A stretch of 26,382 bases of DNA from Streptomyces sp. NRRL S-31 (GTDB lineage: Bacteria; Actinomycetota; Actinomycetes; Streptomycetales; Streptomycetaceae). The stretch spans positions 1-26,382 of the forward strand of contig NZ_JOCB01000112.1 of assembly GCF_000718775.1 (NCBI RefSeq), given 5' to 3'. The notes beneath the pieces were generated by a model. It searched no databases. It had not been told where the DNA came from and saw only the letters and a list, made by a program, of their open reading frames with translations. This document shows, in pieces, positions 1 to 8,376 of this stretch. A program made the translations under genes and the position numbers. Position 1 is the first letter of the stretch. Every line of letters begins with the position of its first letter.

Positions 1-1
1 G

Positions 2-649
2 CCCCGGCCGGCCGGGGCCGCGGGGGCCGGCCCGGCGGCGCCGGGGGCGTCCCTGGCCGCCCGCATCCGCGAGGGCGTGACCTTCACCCTGCGCGACCCG
101 CGGCTGCGCACGATCGTCGCCCTCGACACCGCCGTCAACTTCTGTTACGCCGGGCCCTTCACGGTCGGTTTCGCCACCCTCGCCGGCCAGGTGCTGCGCG
201 GCGGCTCCACCACCCTCGGCGTGCTCAACGGCTCGCTGGCCGGCGGCGCGATGCTCGGCACGCTGGCCGGCGGCGCACTCGGCGGCCGGCCCCGGGTCGG
301 GCTGCTGGTGGCCGGCCTGGCCGGCTGGCTGGGCGCCGGGATGGCCGTGCTCGGCCTGGTGCACAGCACCCCGGCCGTCGTGGCGACGGTGCTCGCCATG
401 GGCTTCGCCATCGGCTTCCAGGGCGTGTTCGGGCTCAGCTGGATCCAGCGGAACATCCCCCAGGAGGTGCTCGGCCGGGTCGTGTCCGTCGACATGGTCC
501 TCGGCTACGCCGCCGCCCCGCTGTCGCTGATCGTGTGCGGCGCGCTGGCCCGCGTCGACGCCCTCGCCCTGTTCGGCACGGTCGCCGCGGTGCTCGCGCT
601 CACCGGCCTGGCCGTGCTCGCCTCCCGGCCGGTGCGCGCGATGCGCTGA
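2..649 (+). CDS. MFS transporter, C-terminal part (5' end outside window)
   Basis: The reading frame is open from the first bases of the window and ends at a TGA at 647-649, so only the last ~215 residues are present. The translation has several hydrophobic helices rich in Gly, Ala, Leu and Val, separated by short basic loops. The phrase TFTLRDPRLR before a helix is typical of the central loop and second half of drug-efflux-type MFS proteins. The family exports small molecules using the proton gradient; the substrate cannot be told. The internal ATG-type start at 77 is not a likely true start because the same frame continues upstream with family-like sequence. The gene converges on the LAL regulator with a gap of only 19 bp. 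It may be a resistance or export gene for a neighbouring pathway, but nothing in the sequence proves that. Confidence 0.85.
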   Translation, partial: PRPAGAAGAGPAAPGASLAARIREGVTFTLRDPRLRTIVALDTAVNFCYAGPFTVGFATLAGQVLRGGSTTLGVLNGSLAGGAMLGTLAGGALGGRPRVGLLVAGLAGWLGAGMAVLGLVHSTPAVVATVLAMGFAIGFQGVFGLSWIQRNIPQEVLGRVVSVDMVLGYAAAPLSLIVCGALARVDALALFGTVAAVLALTGLAVLASRPVRAMR

Positions 650-668
650 AACACCCGGACGAAACCCC

Positions 669-3584
669 CTAGGTGTCCCGCAGGGCGGCCGACCGCGCGC
701 ACAGGTCCGCGCGGTTGGCCGCCCCCGTCTTCGTGATCAGGCTCGCGATGTGCTTCTCCGCCGTGCGCGGGGAGATGAACAGCCGGTCGGCGATGTCCTT
801 GTTGCTCAGCCGCTCCGCGAGCAGCCGGAACACCTCGAACTCCCGTACCGTGACGCCCTGGGCGCGCAGCCGGTCGGGGATGCCGCTGGTGCCGGAACGG
901 TGCTGGTGCACGGAGGCGCCGAGCCGGCGCAGCCCGGCCCGGCAGGCGCCGGTGACGGCCTGGACGTCCCGCTCGTGGAAGTAGTGCTCCGCCCGCCGCA
1001 GCCAGCTCACCGGGTCGCCCCAGCCGTCCTGGTGCGCCGCGTCCGCGATCAGCCGCAGCCCGAGGTGCTGGGCCAGCGGATAGGGCTCCGCCACCGCCAG
1101 CGCGGACTCCACCGTCGCCGCCGCCCGGTCGCCGGCCCCCTCGCGGCCCAGCAGGACGGCGTCGGTCAGCAGCACGAACTGACGGTTCCAGCGCATCCGG
1201 GCGACGGCGGTGGCGGTGACCTCCTCGTGCCGGGCCCGGTCCGCGTCCCCGGCGAGCACGTCCAGCAGCAGGAGCAGGCCGTGGGTGCCGCCGAGGTGGT
1301 AGGTGGAGGGGTTGCCCGCCTCCATCGCCAGCACCCGCCCGAGTTCGCCGCGGGCCAGCTCGCGGTCCTCCTCCAGCAGGGCGCAGAAGGCCCGGGCCAG
1401 ACCGAGGCTGAGCGGTTCCTCCTGCGAACCGGCGCCGTCCCACTCGGCGAACGCCGCCAACGCCCGCTCCATCGCCGCGCGGTCGGCGTGGTGGGCCTCC
1501 AGGACCGCCTGGGCCATCAGGACGTACCGCACGGCGGGCGCGAGGCGCAGACGCCGCACGACGGCCAGGCACTCGGCGGCGGCCGACCGGGCGGTGTCGT
1601 ACCGGCCGCCCAGCACCGCGTCCAGGACGAGGATGCCGTCCACCGTGTGCACGATGTTCACCGAGCCGAGCCGCAGCGCCTCCTCACGGGCCGCCAGCAG
1701 CCCCGCGGTGTCGCCGTCGGCCAGCCAGGCGTTGCCGCCGAGCCGGGTGGCCGCGTACATGCGTTGCAGGGGCAGCCGGTGGCGTTCCGCCGTGGCGAGC
1801 GCCTGCCCGAGCATCGCCTCCGACTCCTCGGGGTCCCGCTCACGGGCCACGGTCGCGAGGAGTTCCGCCGCCTGGCAGGCGACGACGGGCAGCCCGTACC
1901 GTTCGGCTGTGTCGGCGGCGGACCGGGCGAGTTTCTCCGCGTGCTGGGTGCGGTCGGGCCCCGGTGTGTCCAGGGCCAGGTAGGCGGCGGTGACGTCGAC
2001 GGCCGCGGTGGCCGCCTCGTCCGGCGCGGTCGCCAGCACCTCCCGGGCGCGCGCCACCTGCCGGTTGCCGTCGCTCCACCGGCCCGCCGTGTGGGCGACC
2101 TTGGCCAGCCGGGTGTGCAGCGTGGCCAGGCGGGCCGGGCTCAGCCCGGAGCCGTCCAGCGCGTGCAGGTCCTCGGCCAGGTCGAGGGCGCGGGCGAAGT
2201 CACCGGCCTCGGCCAGCGCCGGCAGCAGGTCCTCCAGCACCCGGGCCCGTGCCTGCGGGTCGCCCGCGTCGGCCAGCAGGCCCTCGGCCCGGCCGAGCAG
2301 GGTGACGGCGGAGCCGAGCGCCCCGGCCACCAGCGCCCGCCCGCCGGCGTCCGCGAAGAGCAGGCCGGCCTCCACCTTGTCGCCGGCCGCGCTGCGCAGC
2401 CCGGCCGCGAGCGGGCACCAGTCGCCGGCCAGGTCCGGGTGCAGCTCCTCGACCGCCTCCGCGCCCCGCCGGGCCAGCTCCGCGCGCCGGCCCGGGGTCA
2501 TCTGCGTGAAGAGCGCCTCCACGGTGAGCGAGTGCCGGAAGGAGTACCAGTCGGGCGCCGGCTCGTCGGGGATCACCAGCCGGGCGGCCACGCCCGCGTG
2601 CAGATGGCTGAGCAGGGCCCGGTCGTCGATGCCGGTCATGCGCTGGAGGACGGTGAGCGGGAAGCGCCGGCCGAGCACGGCGGCGGCCGACAGCAGGGTC
2701 ATGCCCTGTGCGCCGAGCCGGTCGATGCGGCGCAGGATGCCACGCGCCAGCGAGGAGGAAACGTCACTGCGCAAATCGCCGACGGTCCGCCAGCCCTCGG
2801 GTCCCTGGACCAGCGTGCCGGTCCCGATCATCGACTGGAGCAGCTCCTCGACCAGGTACGGGCTGCCCGCACTGTCCTCCCACAGCCGCTCAAGGACCGC
2901 CTCGGGCACCTCGTCGGGGCCGTCGACACCGAGCTGGGCCGCGATCATCCCGTGCGCCTGGGACCGGGTCAGCGGCGGCAGTTCCAGCAGGGTCGCGGCA
3001 CCGCGCCGGCGGGCGGACTGGGCGAGGTCGAGGGCGTCGCTGAAGTCCGTCCGGACGGTGGCCAGCAGCAGGACGGGGGAGTACTCCAGGTTGTCCACCA
3101 GGTACTCCAGCACGCCGAGCGTCTCCGGGTCGGCGTCGTGCAGGTCCTCCAGCAGCAGCAACTGGCCCTGCCCGCGCCCGGCGGCCATGAGCAGCCGCAG
3201 CACCGCCTCGCCCAGGATCACCATGGAACTGCTGTCCCGTTCGCCGGTGTCCCAGTCGGGGATCAGCCGCCCGAGGACCGGCCGGTAGGGGCCGAGGGCC
3301 AGGTCGTCCATCGGCTCGCCGCCCCGGAACAGCGACATCAGGGCCTCGGTCAGCGGCCGGAACGGCACGGCGGGGCCCGTGGTGCTGCTGCGGCCCCGCA
3401 GCACCCGCATGCCGGCGCCCAGCGCCTCGCCGACGGCCTCGGCGGCCACCCGCGACTTGCCGACGCCCGCCTCTCCCACCAGGAAGACGACACCGCCGCG
3501 GCCCTGACGCGCCTCGGCCAGGGCACGTTCGAGCAGGGTCAGTTGGGAGTCCCGTCCGACCAGGGAAGGCGCATGGGAACGCAT
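669..3584 (-). CDS. LAL-type LuxR family transcriptional regulator (AAA ATPase + HTH)
   Basis: This is a 971-residue large ATP-binding LuxR regulator. Residues 10-30 hold the VGRDSQL entry motif. A Walker A loop GEAGVGKS lies at 37-44 and a Walker B stretch LLLLEDLHDAD at about 142-152. A long Ala/Leu-rich helical-repeat (TPR-like) middle follows, and the last ~60 residues are a LuxR HTH (VTVREFEVFRLLAE, then SNKDIADRLFISPRTAEKHI). Family members activate pathway-specific promoters in actinomycete secondary metabolism after binding ATP and an unknown ligand. The frame can be extended to 3704, but I chose the ATG at 3584. The protein family starts right before the VGR motif, the extension is low-complexity, and a TACTAT -10-like box lies 8 nt upstream, which would suit a leaderless mRNA. 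The regulator lies next to the LanM gene and may control the cluster; this is inferred from position only. Confidence 0.9.
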   Translation of the reverse strand: MRSHAPSLVGRDSQLTLLERALAEARQGRGGVVFLVGEAGVGKSRVAAEAVGEALGAGMRVLRGRSSTTGPAVPFRPLTEALMSLFRGGEPMDDLALGPYRPVLGRLIPDWDTGERDSSSMVILGEAVLRLLMAAGRGQGQLLLLEDLHDADPETLGVLEYLVDNLEYSPVLLLATVRTDFSDALDLAQSARRRGAATLLELPPLTRSQAHGMIAAQLGVDGPDEVPEAVLERLWEDSAGSPYLVEELLQSMIGTGTLVQGPEGWRTVGDLRSDVSSSLARGILRRIDRLGAQGMTLLSAAAVLGRRFPLTVLQRMTGIDDRALLSHLHAGVAARLVIPDEPAPDWYSFRHSLTVEALFTQMTPGRRAELARRGAEAVEELHPDLAGDWCPLAAGLRSAAGDKVEAGLLFADAGGRALVAGALGSAVTLLGRAEGLLADAGDPQARARVLEDLLPALAEAGDFARALDLAEDLHALDGSGLSPARLATLHTRLAKVAHTAGRWSDGNRQVARAREVLATAPDEAATAAVDVTAAYLALDTPGPDRTQHAEKLARSAADTAERYGLPVVACQAAELLATVARERDPEESEAMLGQALATAERHRLPLQRMYAATRLGGNAWLADGDTAGLLAAREEALRLGSVNIVHTVDGILVLDAVLGGRYDTARSAAAECLAVVRRLRLAPAVRYVLMAQAVLEAHHADRAAMERALAAFAEWDGAGSQEEPLSLGLARAFCALLEEDRELARGELGRVLAMEAGNPSTYHLGGTHGLLLLLDVLAGDADRARHEEVTATAVARMRWNRQFVLLTDAVLLGREGAGDRAAATVESALAVAEPYPLAQHLGLRLIADAAHQDGWGDPVSWLRRAEHYFHERDVQAVTGACRAGLRRLGASVHQHRSGTSGIPDRLRAQGVTVREFEVFRLLAERLSNKDIADRLFISPRTAEKHIASLITKTGAANRADLCARSAALRDT

Positions 3585-4012
3585 GAGCGCAGATAGTAAT
3601 CGGAACAACGGGGCCTGCGGCAGGTCGCACGGTCGCGGACCTGTTCCGTCACCACCGCCGTGGACCGCCGCGCCCTCCCCGGCGGTGCGTCCGCCCGGCG
3701 TCACCGCGGCGCGCGGACCGCGGTGCCGGTGGTGCCGGGTGGGAGGGCGATGCCGCAGGCCGGCACCCGGCCGGCCGGGGAAAGGCCCACCTCCGGACCC
3801 CGGTCGCCGGCCTGGTCACGGGCCTGGTCATGGGCCTGCTCGCGGCCCCTCGGCATGGCCCGCCCCCGGAACCCCGCCCGCCCGCGGCCGGAGAGGTGCC
3901 GTCGGCGGCGGTGGGCTGCTCGTCCGTGACGTGATGCCCTGCCGGTGTCTCGTACGGGCCGGCCCGGGCGGGCACGGGCGGGTTCGTGCGGAGGACGAGT
4001 CCTGGTGCCGTG
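3585..4012. other. Intergenic stretch without a convincing gene
   Basis: This ~430-bp stretch separates the LAL start from the LanM terminator. All frames give Pro/Arg/Ala-rich translations with no recognisable family. A 12-bp unit (ggcctggtca-cg/tg) is repeated about two and a half times around 3809-3837. It holds the likely LAL promoter at its left end. I see no lanthipeptide-like precursor here. Confidence 0.6.
3593..3598 (-). promoter_or_regulatory. Candidate -10 box for a leaderless LAL transcript
   Basis: On the minus strand the hexamer TACTAT sits in a rare AT-rich patch 8 nt before the ATG at 3584. No Shine-Dalgarno sequence lies between the two. Transcription from this box would begin at or within a few bases of the ATG, giving a leaderless mRNA, which is common in actinomycetes. 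No good -35 hexamer is visible at the usual distance, so the call is tentative. Confidence 0.35.
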
Positions 4013-4041
4013 GGCGTGCCCCGGACGTGCCGGGGCACGCC
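4013..4041 (-). terminator. Strong hairpin terminator downstream of the LanM gene
   Basis: A perfect 12-bp inverted repeat pairs 4013-4024 (ggcgtgccccgg) with 4030-4041 (ccggggcacgcc) around a 5-nt loop. It starts 22 nt past the LanM stop codon. There is no U tract, as is usual for terminators in high-GC actinomycetes. Its position right after the only gene reading toward it supports the call. Confidence 0.7.
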
Positions 4042-4063
4042 GGGGCCGGGGAAGCGTGCCCGG

Positions 4064-7000
4064 TCAGTGGCCGGGCTGCCCCAGGAGCAGGGCGGACGGC
4101 ACGGTCTCGGGGCGGGCCAGGCGCAGCAGCCCGTAGCCGATGCCGGACAGCCCGGACAGCAGCCCGGGGGAGGGCACGTGGTCGGGGGTGGCGCAACGGT
4201 GGCTCTGCGCCTCGACGAGCGCGAGCACCTGCCCGGTGCACCGGCCCAGCGCCGCGGCGGCGGTCGCGTCCCCCCGTTCCGCGAGCACGGCCAGGGCCTC
4301 CAGCGTGCCGAGCGTGCCCTGCCCGAGGCTCAGACCGGGGCCCACCTCGGCATCGGCCAGCCGGGCCGACAGCGCGCCGGCGGCGGACAGGGGCGCGGCG
4401 GCGGCCACACCGGCGGTCCCGGACACCCAGGAGGGGTCCGCGTGTGCCGCCCCTACGTCCCGGACCGCTGTGCGGAGCAGGGCGTCGGCGGCGTCCGCGT
4501 GGGCGGCGGCGCGCTCCGGGCGACGGTCGGCGTAGCGCCGCAGCGCCCAGCCGATCCCGGCCGCGCCGTGCGCGAACCCGGGGTTCCGGCCGGTGCCCGA
4601 CCCGTCCCGCGCCGCGCCCGCCGCGTCCGGTCCGCCCACCGCCCTCAGCAGCGGGTCCGCCACGGCGTCGGCCAGCCGGAGCGCCTCCGGCGCCCCGGTC
4701 GCCTCGTGGACGGCGACGGCGGCGGCCAGCGCCCCGGCCGTGCCGGTCGCGAGCCCCGGGTCGGAGCAGGCGGCGACGGCGTGCCCGAGCGCGGTGAGCG
4801 CGTCCGGCAGGCAGTCCGCCAAGTCGTCACCGAGCAGGGCGGACAGCCTCGTCAGCGCGTAGACGATGCCGGCGAGCCCGTCGTAGGCGCCGGGTCCGGC
4901 CGCCGCGCTCAGCTCCGGGTCCGCGGCCAGCGCCTTCATCAGAGCGGGCAGCGGCCGGACCGCCTCCCGGGCCAGCGTGGCGTACCGCCCGGCCCCGGTC
5001 AGCGCGTCCGTCTGGGCCAGGAACAACGCGACGCCGCAGTAGCCCTGCCCCAGTCCGGCACCCATCGGCAGCACCGCCCAGTGCGGGCCCGAGACCTGTT
5101 CCAGGCCGAGCCAGTTGGTCCGGCCGTCGCCGCGGACCGCGCGGGCGGCGATCTCGTCGGCGATCCCGCACACGGCGGCCAGCGACCGCGAGGTGTCCGG
5201 CACCACCGCCGGGAGCGGGGCGAGGGCGAGTTCGGAACGGCGTGCCGGAGGCGCACCGGCGCCCCGTGCCGCCAGCGTGGCCGAGATGATCCACTCCTGG
5301 TCGTGGCAGTCGACCTCGTCCATCCGGGCGAGCTTGGCGCCGACCGCGGCAAGGCTCGCCACGGGCAGCACCTCCGGCAGCCAGGTGCCCTCGGCCGTCC
5401 GGACCCCTGTACCGGACGGCCGGTGCACGAACAGCGGTACGTCACCGCGCCACAGGTCCGCGGTCTCGTGCTCGGCGAGGCGGCGGCGCGCCTCGTCGTG
5501 CTCGGACTCGGTCCAGAGGACCGCGAACACACCCTCGCGGGCGAGGGCGTCCTTGAGCAGGGAGGGGTGGGTGGACTCCTCCAGCAGTGTGGCGTACAGA
5601 CGGGTGGCCCGTACGATGAGCCGGGCCGGGCTGTCGGCGTGCGCGGTCAACGGGCCGCTCTGCGCCAGCAGTTCGCCACCGTGCGCGGCCAGCGCAGCGT
5701 AGGCGGTGCGGAACCCCTCCAGCAGCGCCGCCCGGTGGTCGGCCCGCTCCAGCGGCGCCCCGTCGGGCAGCGGCTGGTTCTGCGCGGCGGGACTGGGCAG
5801 GGGAGCCCGTACGGCCCGCATCGTGTCCGTGCCGCCGTCCTCCCAGCGCAGGCCCTCGCTCGGGAAGGTCCCCTCGGCGGACCGGCCGAGCGCGGAGATG
5901 TCCAGCGCGCCGTGCTCCCCGATCAGCAGGTGGGGCAGCAGGCAGGTGCGGTGCACGGAGGCGTGCAGGGCGTCCGCGGCCGGATCGGTGCCGGCCGTCA
6001 TGGCCTGCGGCAGCCCGGTGTGCAGCAGCGTCTCGGCGTCCACCAGGACCGGCTGGTCGCCGCAGGCGATGACGTTCTCGTAGTGCATGTCGGCGCCGTC
6101 CACCGCGTACAGCAGGGCCAGCAGCGCCCCCTGGCGCCGGTAGAAGGCGTCGGCCTCGGCCACCGACCGGCACCAGCGGTGCTCCACGAACTCCAGCCAG
6201 CCGTAGCCCGGCCGGCGCACCCCGCGTGGCGTGCGCAGCGTCAGCCCGGGCACCTTGGCCGCGAGCCAGGCCGCCAGGTCGTCGAGCAGGGCGTGCTGGT
6301 CGAGCGGGCGGGGCTTGTACACCAGCCGGTCCCCGCTGGCGAAGCGCAGGACGGCGACCGCCCGGTTGCCCTGGTGGGCGTCGCCCAGACCGAGGTCGAC
6401 CCCGGTCAGCGCACCGGGCTCGCGCCCGTCGAGGAGTCCGGCGACCAGGTCGTCCCGGTCGGCCCGGAACCGCGCCACCAGCTCCGCCGCGGCGTCGACC
6501 GCGTCGAGGGCGGTCTGCGCGAGCATCCGGGCCAGCACCGGGTAGGCGCCGAGGAGCCGGGCGAGGCCCGGCCGGCTGCCGGTGGCGGCGACGAACGAGG
6601 CGAACCGCTCGCGCGGGTCCGCTCCGGTGAGCCGCCCGGCCCGCCGGGCGAGGGAGAGTTCGTGGACCAGGGTGCGGGCGGCCTGCCGGACCAGCTGTCC
6701 GGTCAGCCGTCCCGCGAACGCGTCCTGCCACACGGCGTGTTCGGCGGCGGGGACGTCCGGCACGAGACGGGCGAGCCGGTCCGCGGCCACGGCGACGAAG
6801 GGGCGTACGACGGTGGCGAAGACCTCGGGGCCCGCGCCGTCCGGGACGGGCTCCTCCAGTGTCCGCGGGGCGGCGTCCAGCGCCGCCTCGGCGTATCCGG
6901 CCCAGCGGGGCTTGGCCGTGCGGGCGGCGAGCGGTCCGGCGGGCTCCGCCACGAGGGCCGCCGCGGTGGCCCCGTCCACGCCGAGGTGGGCCAGCCGCAG

Positions 7001-7231
7001 GGCGAAGCCCTCGCTGTCCCCGACGGCCCAGGGAGCGGGCCCGGTGGCGGCGGATGCGGCGGGCGCCGGCCGGAGGCCGGGCGCGGCGAGCCGTTCCGCG
7101 AGGGACAGCGCCGGGGCCCACCAGGCGAGCGGCAGGCCGGCGCTCCGAGGAGTCGGGAGGCTGGCGGTCTCAGTCACGACGACGACGGTGCCAGACAGCA
7201 CGCGTCCGCCACATGGGGAAGAGACCCCCAT
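4064..7231 (-). CDS. LanM-family dehydratase with a zinc-less, degenerate cyclase domain
   Basis: This 1055-residue protein has the class II lanthipeptide synthetase layout: a DUF4135 kinase/lyase domain (about 130-650) and a LanC-like domain (about 700-1050). The dehydratase residues known from CylM are all present with the same spacing: D284/H286 (GDAHQG), K306 (VYKPR), D381/H383/N386 (DMHYEN), D398/E400 and R537/T543. It should therefore phosphorylate Ser/Thr and eliminate phosphate. The LanC zinc site is gone. The SWC motif reads SWV (V936), and the CHG motif reads GQG (G970, Q971), with a shortened stretch between them (34 residues; about 46 in NisC). The HG motif (FAHGAAGIGWAL) and the C-terminal GLSGIGYGLLRLA remain, so the fold is probably kept. 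I chose the ATG at 7231, preceded by GGAGGG; a GTG at 7177 is the alternative. No precursor gene was found beside it. Confidence 0.88.
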   Translation of the reverse strand: MGVSSPCGGRVLSGTVVVVTETASLPTPRSAGLPLAWWAPALSLAERLAAPGLRPAPAASAATGPAPWAVGDSEGFALRLAHLGVDGATAAALVAEPAGPLAARTAKPRWAGYAEAALDAAPRTLEEPVPDGAGPEVFATVVRPFVAVAADRLARLVPDVPAAEHAVWQDAFAGRLTGQLVRQAARTLVHELSLARRAGRLTGADPRERFASFVAATGSRPGLARLLGAYPVLARMLAQTALDAVDAAAELVARFRADRDDLVAGLLDGREPGALTGVDLGLGDAHQGNRAVAVLRFASGDRLVYKPRPLDQHALLDDLAAWLAAKVPGLTLRTPRGVRRPGYGWLEFVEHRWCRSVAEADAFYRRQGALLALLYAVDGADMHYENVIACGDQPVLVDAETLLHTGLPQAMTAGTDPAADALHASVHRTCLLPHLLIGEHGALDISALGRSAEGTFPSEGLRWEDGGTDTMRAVRAPLPSPAAQNQPLPDGAPLERADHRAALLEGFRTAYAALAAHGGELLAQSGPLTAHADSPARLIVRATRLYATLLEESTHPSLLKDALAREGVFAVLWTESEHDEARRRLAEHETADLWRGDVPLFVHRPSGTGVRTAEGTWLPEVLPVASLAAVGAKLARMDEVDCHDQEWIISATLAARGAGAPPARRSELALAPLPAVVPDTSRSLAAVCGIADEIAARAVRGDGRTNWLGLEQVSGPHWAVLPMGAGLGQGYCGVALFLAQTDALTGAGRYATLAREAVRPLPALMKALAADPELSAAAGPGAYDGLAGIVYALTRLSALLGDDLADCLPDALTALGHAVAACSDPGLATGTAGALAAAVAVHEATGAPEALRLADAVADPLLRAVGGPDAAGAARDGSGTGRNPGFAHGAAGIGWALRRYADRRPERAAAHADAADALLRTAVRDVGAAHADPSWVSGTAGVAAAAPLSAAGALSARLADAEVGPGLSLGQGTLGTLEALAVLAERGDATAAAALGRCTGQVLALVEAQSHRCATPDHVPSPGLLSGLSGIGYGLLRLARPETVPSALLLGQPGH

Positions 7232-7767
7232 ATTCCCTCCGGCCCCTCCCCACCCGTGGGGGGCGACCGCCGCACGAGCCGCCCGCACCGGGGAAAACCG
7301 CAGGCCGGCAGGGCTGTCCGGCCTCCCCGCACGGCGGACGGGCCGACCGCCGGACGGATTCTCGCGGATCCCGACGGCGCCCGTGTACGGGCGCGCACCA
7401 CCCGTCGCGGCGGTCCGCACCCCCTCCACGGCGGCCCGCGAGCCCCCACGCCGGCTCCGTCCCCCGTCCGCACCCGACCGTCCGCCCCCATCCCCGTGGC
7501 ACGCTCCCCGTCTCCGGGGCGCACCGCCCCCCACCCCGGTCCGGCGCACCCCACCCGTACGGGTGTCCGCCGCGCCGCCCGCCGCTGGACGGGCCCCCGC
7601 GCGGAGGGCGGGGGCGGCCGGACCGCCCGCGGGGCGGGAGACGACGAGAAAGGTGGGGAGCGACTACCGATGCCGCCGCCTCCCCGGGGGGCGCACGGTG
7701 TCCCACAGAACCTCCGAACCGCCCGCCGTGCTCACCACCGGGCGGACGACCTTCCAAGGAGCAGCAG
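7232..7767. promoter_or_regulatory. Divergent regulatory region between LanM and the LuxR pair
   Basis: This 536-bp gap between two divergent genes must hold both promoters. It contains a near-perfect palindrome at 7377-7394 and an 8-bp hairpin at 7593-7615 (gcccccgc and gcgggggc, 7-nt loop). No frame shows a recognisable protein. I saw no clear -35/-10 pair. Confidence 0.5.
7377..7394. promoter_or_regulatory. 18-bp dyad, possible operator
   Basis: The arms gcgcccgt (7377-7384) and acgggcgc (7387-7394) are perfect inverted repeats around a GT centre. The site lies about 146 bp upstream of the LanM start, in the region shared with the first LuxR gene. LuxR-type regulators bind dyads, so it could be an operator, but in such GC-rich DNA this may also be chance. 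Confidence 0.3.
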
Positions 7768-8376
7768 ATGGGAGCACCCGTACCCGTCGGTGTGGTCGCC
7801 CTCGACCCGGTGCTGGAAGCCGGCACCCGCAGTACCCTGCTCGCCTGCCCGGAACTCACCCTGAGCGAGCCCGGCGACGCCCGGGTCGCCGTGCTGACCG
7901 TGGACCGGCTCGGCCCGGCCGAACTCGACACGGTGCGCCTCACCCGCGCCTATCCGCAGCGCCCCGCCGTCGTCCTGGTGGCCGGCGCCCTCGCCTCCGG
8001 TGACGCCCTGCACGCCCTGGCGGCCGGTGCCCGCGGCCTGCTGCTGCGCCGCGAGGCCGACGCCTCCCGCCTCGCCCACGCGGTGCTGGCCGCCGCCCAG
8101 GACGAGTGCACCCTGCCGACGGACCTGCTGGAACAGGTCCTGCAAAGCCCGGCCGACGCCCGGCACGGCGGCGACTGGGCCGGGGGCACCCTGTCGGACC
8201 GGGAACGGTCGGTGCTGCGCCTGGTCGCCGACGGGCACGAGACGGCGGAGATCGCCCAGCGCCTCGCCTACTCGCCGCGCACCGTGACGACCGTCGTGCA
8301 CGACATCACCCAGCGGTTCCGGCTGCGCAACCGCGCCCACGCGGTCGCCTACGCCCTCCGGGCGGGTCTGCTGTGA
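7768..8376 (+). CDS. Small LuxR-family regulator with pseudo-receiver domain (1)
   Basis: This 202-residue protein has a degenerate NarL-type receiver (about 5-120) and a C-terminal LuxR HTH (about 141-200: LSDRERSVLRLVADGH, then IAQRLAYSPRTVTTVVHDI). The receiver fold is suggested by VGVVALD at the start and ALAAGARGLLLR near its end. The usual acidic cluster is reduced to one Asp near the N terminus, and the conserved Lys after the last strand is Arg. Phosphorylation is therefore doubtful, and it may respond to a small ligand or act constitutively. The ATG at 7768 has AAGGAG six bases upstream. It is coupled to the next gene through a GTGA overlap. The two HTH domains are clearly paralogous (both contain RNRAHAVA), suggesting tandem duplication. 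A role in controlling the adjacent LanM or LanB genes is inferred. Confidence 0.85.
   Translation: MGAPVPVGVVALDPVLEAGTRSTLLACPELTLSEPGDARVAVLTVDRLGPAELDTVRLTRAYPQRPAVVLVAGALASGDALHALAAGARGLLLRREADASRLAHAVLAAAQDECTLPTDLLEQVLQSPADARHGGDWAGGTLSDRERSVLRLVADGHETAEIAQRLAYSPRTVTTVVHDITQRFRLRNRAHAVAYALRAGLL

Noticed and set aside
750..3596. Very long plus-strand ORF (948 codons) antisense to the LAL gene, and similar long ORFs opposite LanM (3986-7864) and both LanB genes
   Set aside because: They are Gln/Arg/Gly/Pro-rich translations of the complementary strand of well-recognised genes; long antisense frames are normal at very high GC.
3750..3929. 59-residue plus-strand ORF, Trp- and Arg-rich, with GGGAGG three bases before the ATG
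   Set aside because: The spacing is too short, the composition matches random GC-rich translation, and the region downstream of LanM is on the opposite strand.
4064..7231. Annotation of LanM as a complete class II lanthipeptide synthetase
   Set aside because: The zinc-binding Cys, Cys and His of the cyclase are all replaced, so ring formation by the usual mechanism is not supported.
7670..7864. 64-residue plus-strand ORF with a Ser/Cys-containing end, a possible lanthipeptide precursor upstream of the LuxR pair
   Set aside because: Its second half lies inside the first LuxR gene in another frame, the leader is Pro/Arg-rich, and the ribosome binding site is distant. It is better explained as a shadow.
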